Positions 6,493 to 9,722 of a stretch of DNA of 9,722 nucleotides are shown here, one piece after another. Position numbers and translations under genes: made by a program. The notes under the pieces are model-generated. The model saw only the letters and a list, made by a program, of their open reading frames with translations. It ran no database searches and had not been told where the DNA came from. Each line of letters opens with the position of its first letter. The first letter of the stretch is position 1. Origin of the DNA: Candidatus Rokuibacteriota bacterium (GTDB taxonomy: Bacteria; JAUVQV01); the NCBI GenBank assembly GCA_030609125.1, contig JAUWCW010000050.1, forward strand, positions 1 to 9,722, written 5' to 3'.

Positions 6493-8227
6493 GCTCGGCG
6501 CGGGGAAAAGTACGGGAGGAGTCTCCGGGATCGGAGCCGTCCGGGGCGCCGGTCCCGGGAAGCGTGAAATGGAAGGTGCAGCCCTTCCCCGGCTCGCTTT
6601 CCGCCCAGACTTTGCCGCCGTGAAGAGCGACGATCTCTTTCACGATGCTCAGGCCGAGCCCGGCGCCGCCGTAGTGCCTGGTGGCTGAAGAGTCGACCTG
6701 GTGGAATTTCTCGAAGATCTTCTCCTGTTCCTGTTCGGGAATGCCTATCCCTCTGTCCCGGCAGAGGAAGTGAAAGGAGGCGTCGTCCTCCCGGCACTCG
6801 AGATCGATGGTGGAGCCCTCGGGTGAGAACTTGATGGCGTTGCCGATGAGGTTCGTGAAGACCTGCTTGATCTTGTCCGGGTCGCAGAAGATCCGCCGCC
6901 CGCAGGAGGAGGTGTTGAGCCTTATCTGCTTTCTCTGGAGATCTTCCTGAAACTGCTCGACCACATCGAGGAGGGCGCTCTCTACGGCAACCTCCTCCCT
7001 GTGAATGACCATGGCCTTGGCGTCGAGTCGCGAAAGGTCTATGAGCTCATCTATCATCCGCGTCAGCTGCTGCCCCCGGCGTTTGCTGATCTCCACGGCT
7101 TCACGCAGCTGCTGGGGGTCTTGCCGGTAACGCTCGTCGAGGATGAGGGAGAGGAAACCGTTGATGACGGAGAGAGGGGTCTTCAGCTCGTGAGAGACGA
7201 TGGAGAGGAAGTTGGATTTCGCCTGGTTGGCCTTGAGCAGGTCGATGTTGGCTGCTTCGAGCCGCCGCTTTGACTCTCCCAGGGCGGACGTCGTTTCCTG
7301 GAGCCGGTCGACCATGTTTTCCAGCTCGGTAGTCCTTTCGCCGATCCGGGCTTCCAGGTTTTCGTTGAGGTCGCGAAGCTGGACGTTCGCGCGGCTCAAC
7401 TCCTCCGCCTTCTGCTGGATCTCCAGGTCGCGGTCGTGAAGATGCTCGGCCATGAGATTAAAGCGGGAGGCGAGAAGGCTGTACTCGTCTTGACCGCCGG
7501 TGTTGGGAAGGCGGAGGCTGAAGTCGTCGCGATAGATGGACTCTGTTCCCCGAAGAAGGGAGGTCATGAGGCGGTTGATGGAGTAATGGGTGTAGCCCAT
7601 GATCACGAGGGCGAGGAGGACGACGAAGGCGACGACGGCGGTGACGGTGAAAATGGTTTCCCCCGCCAGGCGCGTGTTGGCGGCGAGAAGCTGGTTCACC
7701 ATGAAACCGGCAGAGGTGTTGATGGAGCTGATGGTCTGGATGATGTCCTCACCGAGAGCGTTGGCGTGGTCGTGGTGGACGATTTGAGCCTGCGGGTCGG
7801 AGGTTGTTATGAGAATGCTGATGTGCCCCTGATACTCGTTGATCTTGACTCCCAGGTCTTCCATCCTTGCTTCGAGGCGTGCGACGTCGTCAGCGAGGCT
7901 GTCGTGGCAGGAGGTGCAGTACTCGGGGTGAGGGTACTCCCGGTAGGATTTTGGAATGCTCATAAGGAGAGAGTCGAAAGCGACGATTTCGGCGACGAGA
8001 CCGTCGATGTTGCGTGAGTAGCCCGCCTTGTGCTTGTAAAGGTGGGCCTGGGCGGTCTGGATCTTTTCCAGGGCGTGGTGGTGCATGTGGAACAGAGTGT
8101 CCTTGAAGACGAAAACGTCCTGGTTCCGGCGGAGAAAATTGAGATTCCGAACTATCAAGGCGGTGCCGCCCAGGCAGACGACCGCGAGCAGAATGACTCC
8201 GAGACGGAGGCGGAGGCGAAGGCTCAT
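6485..8227 (-). CDS. Membrane sensor histidine kinase with one CxxCH haem-c motif
   Basis: This 580-residue protein is a two-component sensor kinase of the inner membrane. Transmembrane segment 1 is at about 8-27 and segment 2 at about 190-212, which encloses a periplasmic sensor domain of about 160 residues. That domain holds a single CTSCH (104-108), the c-type haem attachment motif, and several His candidates for the second axial ligand (HMHHH 47-51, H62, H66, HHDH 151-154). A HAMP linker (about 212-264) and a long coiled coil (265-335) lead to HisKA with the phosphoacceptor H346 in SHELKTP, then the ATPase domain: N box NLIGNAIKFSP (459-469), G1 DRGIGIP (491-497), F box FEKFHQVDSS (505-514), G2 GGAGLGLSI (520-528). 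A disordered Pro/Ser-rich tail of about 23 residues ends it. It starts 9 bases after the stop of the PhnD-like gene with no clear ribosome site, so coupling is likely. No response regulator is in the window. Haem attachment is inferred; the signal sensed is unknown. Confidence 0.93.
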   Translation of the reverse strand: MSLRLRLRLGVILLAVVCLGGTALIVRNLNFLRRNQDVFVFKDTLFHMHHHALEKIQTAQAHLYKHKAGYSRNIDGLVAEIVAFDSLLMSIPKSYREYPHPEYCTSCHDSLADDVARLEARMEDLGVKINEYQGHISILITTSDPQAQIVHHDHANALGEDIIQTISSINTSAGFMVNQLLAANTRLAGETIFTVTAVVAFVVLLALVIMGYTHYSINRLMTSLLRGTESIYRDDFSLRLPNTGGQDEYSLLASRFNLMAEHLHDRDLEIQQKAEELSRANVQLRDLNENLEARIGERTTELENMVDRLQETTSALGESKRRLEAANIDLLKANQAKSNFLSIVSHELKTPLSVINGFLSLILDERYRQDPQQLREAVEISKRRGQQLTRMIDELIDLSRLDAKAMVIHREEVAVESALLDVVEQFQEDLQRKQIRLNTSSCGRRIFCDPDKIKQVFTNLIGNAIKFSPEGSTIDLECREDDASFHFLCRDRGIGIPEQEQEKIFEKFHQVDSSATRHYGGAGLGLSIVKEIVALHGGKVWAESEPGKGCTFHFTLPGTGAPDGSDPGDSSRTFPRAELT

Positions 8228-8236
8228 GAAGGTGTC

Positions 8237-9226
8237 TTACCTGTAGGGGCGGGCCTCACGGACGTTCCGGAGGGGCCAGTCGGAGAGATTGATGCCCGCC
8301 TTTTCTGCCATGTCGATGACCGGGGAATAGTCCTGAAAGGAAGTCTCGATGAATTTCAGGGCCCCGAACTTGTTCAGCGCAGCCATCCCGTCAGGATCTT
8401 CGTGCATGGTGAGGAGGGCCTCCCGGAGTCTGGCTTTGAGGCCGTCATCGAGGCTGGGCCTGACGCCAAGACCGTTGGACGGCACTGCGGCCGAGGTGGA
8501 GAGGATTTTGACGTTGGCGGCAACATCGGGGTTGCGTTGCAGGAACTCCTGGAAGATGGTGTTCTTGCAGGCCCCCATGTCGACCTCTCCCTGGACGACG
8601 GCGATGAGCGAGGCATCGTGACTCCCGGAGAAGATCGCCCGGTCGAAATACGTCCCGGGATCGTCGGTGATGCCCGCCTGGCGGAGGACGCTCAGCGGAT
8701 AAAGAAAACCAGCGGTGGTGACCTTGTTCACGAAGGCGATGCTTCTGCCCCTCCACGTCGCGGGATCCGAAGTTATGCCGCTCCCCTCGAGTGTGAAGAT
8801 GTAGCCCCAATAGGTGGAGGAGTTGTCGGGCCACACCGGACGGGCCAGGATCTCGACACCTCCGCGAACCTGGGCGATGGCGCCGTTCATGCTTCCCCAG
8901 AAAGCGCCGTCGACGCGGTCTTCGAGGAGCTCGGAAAAGATGTGATCATAGTTGTCGAGGAGCTTGAAGTAGACACTGAGCCCCAGCTTCCGCGATAGAT
9001 ACGCCTGGAGAGGAAGATACTTGATCTTCTGCTCGAAGACATTCCGTTCCGGAAGCAGGGCGATCACCAGGTCGGCATCGGCTTCGAGGGCTGCGGGGGC
9101 GGGAGCTGCGGGGGGCTCCTCGGGCGCCCGGCTGCAACACGATACAAGCAGCAGCGCCAGGACGAGCGGGGAAAGGGCCATGAAAAGCCTGACGAGTCGT
9201 GCGGGGTGTACCTGCCAATCTCTCAC
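8237..9226 (-). CDS. PhnD-like periplasmic substrate-binding lipoprotein
   Basis: This 329-residue protein belongs to the phosphate/phosphite/phosphonate-type binding protein family (PhnD, PF12974). The N-terminus is a lipoprotein signal with lipobox LVSC at 27-30; Cys30 would carry the lipid and a second Cys follows. A Pro/Ala linker (33-48) leads to the binding domain: VIALLPERN (54-62), KYLPLQAYLSRKLG (69-82), DRVDGAFWG (103-111), TWRGRSIAFVNKVTTAGFLYPLSVLRQAGI (158-187), FSGSHDASLIAVVQGEVDMGA (199-219), SAAVPSNGLGVRP (245-257). These track the PhnD family closely. The GTG at 9224-9226 is preferred over the GTG four codons earlier because GGAGGG lies 4 bases before it. No ABC permease or ATPase genes adjoin it, and a histidine kinase follows 9 bases downstream. 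A sensory ligand-presenting role therefore seems more likely than transport, as in TtrS-type sensors that carry a related domain. The ligand is unknown. Confidence 0.92.
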   Translation of the reverse strand: MRDWQVHPARLVRLFMALSPLVLALLLVSCCSRAPEEPPAAPAPAALEADADLVIALLPERNVFEQKIKYLPLQAYLSRKLGLSVYFKLLDNYDHIFSELLEDRVDGAFWGSMNGAIAQVRGGVEILARPVWPDNSSTYWGYIFTLEGSGITSDPATWRGRSIAFVNKVTTAGFLYPLSVLRQAGITDDPGTYFDRAIFSGSHDASLIAVVQGEVDMGACKNTIFQEFLQRNPDVAANVKILSTSAAVPSNGLGVRPSLDDGLKARLREALLTMHEDPDGMAALNKFGALKFIETSFQDYSPVIDMAEKAGINLSDWPLRNVREARPYR

Positions 9227-9230
9227 GCTG

Positions 9231-9236
9231 CCCTCC
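9231..9236 (-). promoter_or_regulatory. Ribosome-binding site that fixes the PhnD-like start
   Basis: GGAGGG on the minus strand lies 4 bases before the GTG at 9226 and overlaps codons 1-3 of the longer reading starting at the GTG at 9238. A ribosome site cannot serve a start codon that precedes it, so the shorter start is chosen. Confidence 0.7.
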
Positions 9237-9267
9237 ACGTTGAGTGCCGCCGCAGTAGATGGCTCAT

Positions 9268-9296
9268 TTTATATACGTTTTTCGCATCTTTTTCAA
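9268..9296 (-). promoter_or_regulatory. Strong sigma70-type promoter for the PhnD-like/kinase operon
   Basis: TTGAAA (9291-9296) and TATAAA (9268-9273) are separated by 17 bases, five of six consensus bases in each hexamer with ideal spacing. It lies in a locally AT-rich patch (about 9263-9298) that stands out in this GC-rich window. Transcription would start near 9261, giving a leader of about 35 bases with a good ribosome site. It is placed between the metallopeptidase stop and the PhnD-like start. Confidence 0.65.
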
Positions 9297-9307
9297 GCTC
9301 CTGCGGA

Positions 9308-9722
9308 TCAGGGAAGAGAGGAGAGCCAGCGCTCCTGGAACTCCAGGGTTTCAAGGCGTGTCTCCTCCCTGAAGGCCTCCTCGAAGGGCACCCCCTTCCC
9401 GACGGATTCCAGCACTCTTCTCACCGTCCAGAAACCCTCCTCGTCGATGATCAATCTGACCGCCAGCAGGGCCGCAAGATAGGAGGCCTCGACCGATCCC
9501 CCCCGGCCCCTCAGACCTCCGTTGAGTCCCTGCAGAGTGCGGGGGAACGATCCTCCGTGTCTCTCGAGGTAGGCCTCGGCCCCGCTGGTGGGAGCGCCCT
9601 CGAAGTGCTTGGCCAGACCCTCCTGGAACCAGAGGGGGAGACCGCGGGGGGCCATGGCGAGAATGAAGGCGTGAGCCAGTTCGTGGATAAGGATGGGGCG
9701 GATCCGGGCCACGTCTCCCGGA
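9308..9722 (-). CDS. HExxH metallopeptidase of the peptidase MA-like superfamily (N-terminus beyond window)
   Basis: The C-terminal 137 residues of a gluzincin-type zinc peptidase are visible, and the frame is open to the window edge. The motif HELAH (residues 13-17 of the visible part) supplies two His zinc ligands and the catalytic Glu. WFQEGLAKHFEG (31-42) supplies the likely third ligand, Glu34; HELAH followed by lP.Wf.EGLA is characteristic of the peptidase MA family. The C-terminal part (YLAALLAVRLII, FWTVRRVLE, PFEEAF) is helical, as is usual in these proteins. In related proteins the catalytic domain is often preceded by a signal peptide or TPR repeats, but that region cannot be seen here. 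An in-frame GTG at 9712 is not a credible start, because it would begin only about nine residues before the zinc motif. The substrate is unknown. It lies upstream of the PhnD-like gene on the same strand but is separated from it by a promoter. Confidence 0.85.
   Translation of the reverse strand, partial: PGDVARIRPILIHELAHAFILAMAPRGLPLWFQEGLAKHFEGAPTSGAEAYLERHGGSFPRTLQGLNGGLRGRGGSVEASYLAALLAVRLIIDEEGFWTVRRVLESVGKGVPFEEAFREETRLETLEFQERWLSSLP

Noticed and set aside
8030-8998. A 322-codon plus-strand frame spanning the kinase and PhnD-like genes
   Set aside because: It runs across two real genes and their junction on the other strand, has an Asp/Gly/Val-rich composition typical of such shadows, and matches no family.
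9239-9307. The AT-rich gap considered as an intrinsic terminator for the metallopeptidase gene
   Set aside because: No GC-rich stem precedes a T tract on either strand. The AT-rich bases are better explained by the TTGAAA/TATAAA promoter.

Overview
This is a GC-rich, gene-dense stretch of a bacterial chromosome. The gene families suggest a deltaproteobacterium-like organism (Desulfobacterota in the broad sense): pyruvate phosphate dikinase, a secreted LPP20/FlgT-like protein, a small LysM protein, adjacent uvrB and uvrC, a histidine kinase with a CxxCH haem-c motif in its periplasmic domain, and a PhnD-type lipoprotein. The lineage is inferred from gene content and base composition only; no rRNA is present. 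Non-ATG starts are common (TTG once, GTG three times). There are no tRNA or rRNA genes, CRISPR arrays, insertion sequences or phage genes, and no gene-free stretch longer than 300 bases.

Left part (1-2140). The C-terminal end of pyruvate phosphate dikinase overlaps by 4 bases a secreted LPP20/FlgT-like protein. That gene meets tail-to-tail, 2 bases apart, a divergent member of the undecaprenyl diphosphate synthase (UppS) family. The UppS-like protein keeps the fold signature but has lost most residues that bind diphosphate and isopentenyl diphosphate. About 200 bp separate it from a divergently transcribed LysM gene, and this gap holds promoter-like sequences facing both ways.

Middle (2141-6492, plus strand). 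A small exported LysM protein is followed by a 96-bp, very GC-rich, palindrome-dense spacer, then uvrB and uvrC. The uvrB stop and uvrC GTG start overlap as GTGA, which is the layout of a translationally coupled nucleotide excision repair pair.

Right part (6485-9722, minus strand). In transcription order these are a truncated HExxH metallopeptidase, a strong sigma70-type promoter, a PhnD-like substrate-binding lipoprotein, and 9 bases later a membrane histidine kinase with one CTSCH motif. The kinase tail overlaps the uvrC tail by 8 bp. The binding protein and kinase look like a two-gene sensory unit in which the lipoprotein may present a ligand to the kinase; no response regulator is visible.

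The two most interesting items are the UppS-family probable pseudoenzyme and the PhnD-like/haem-kinase pair. Most of the rest is well-known housekeeping.
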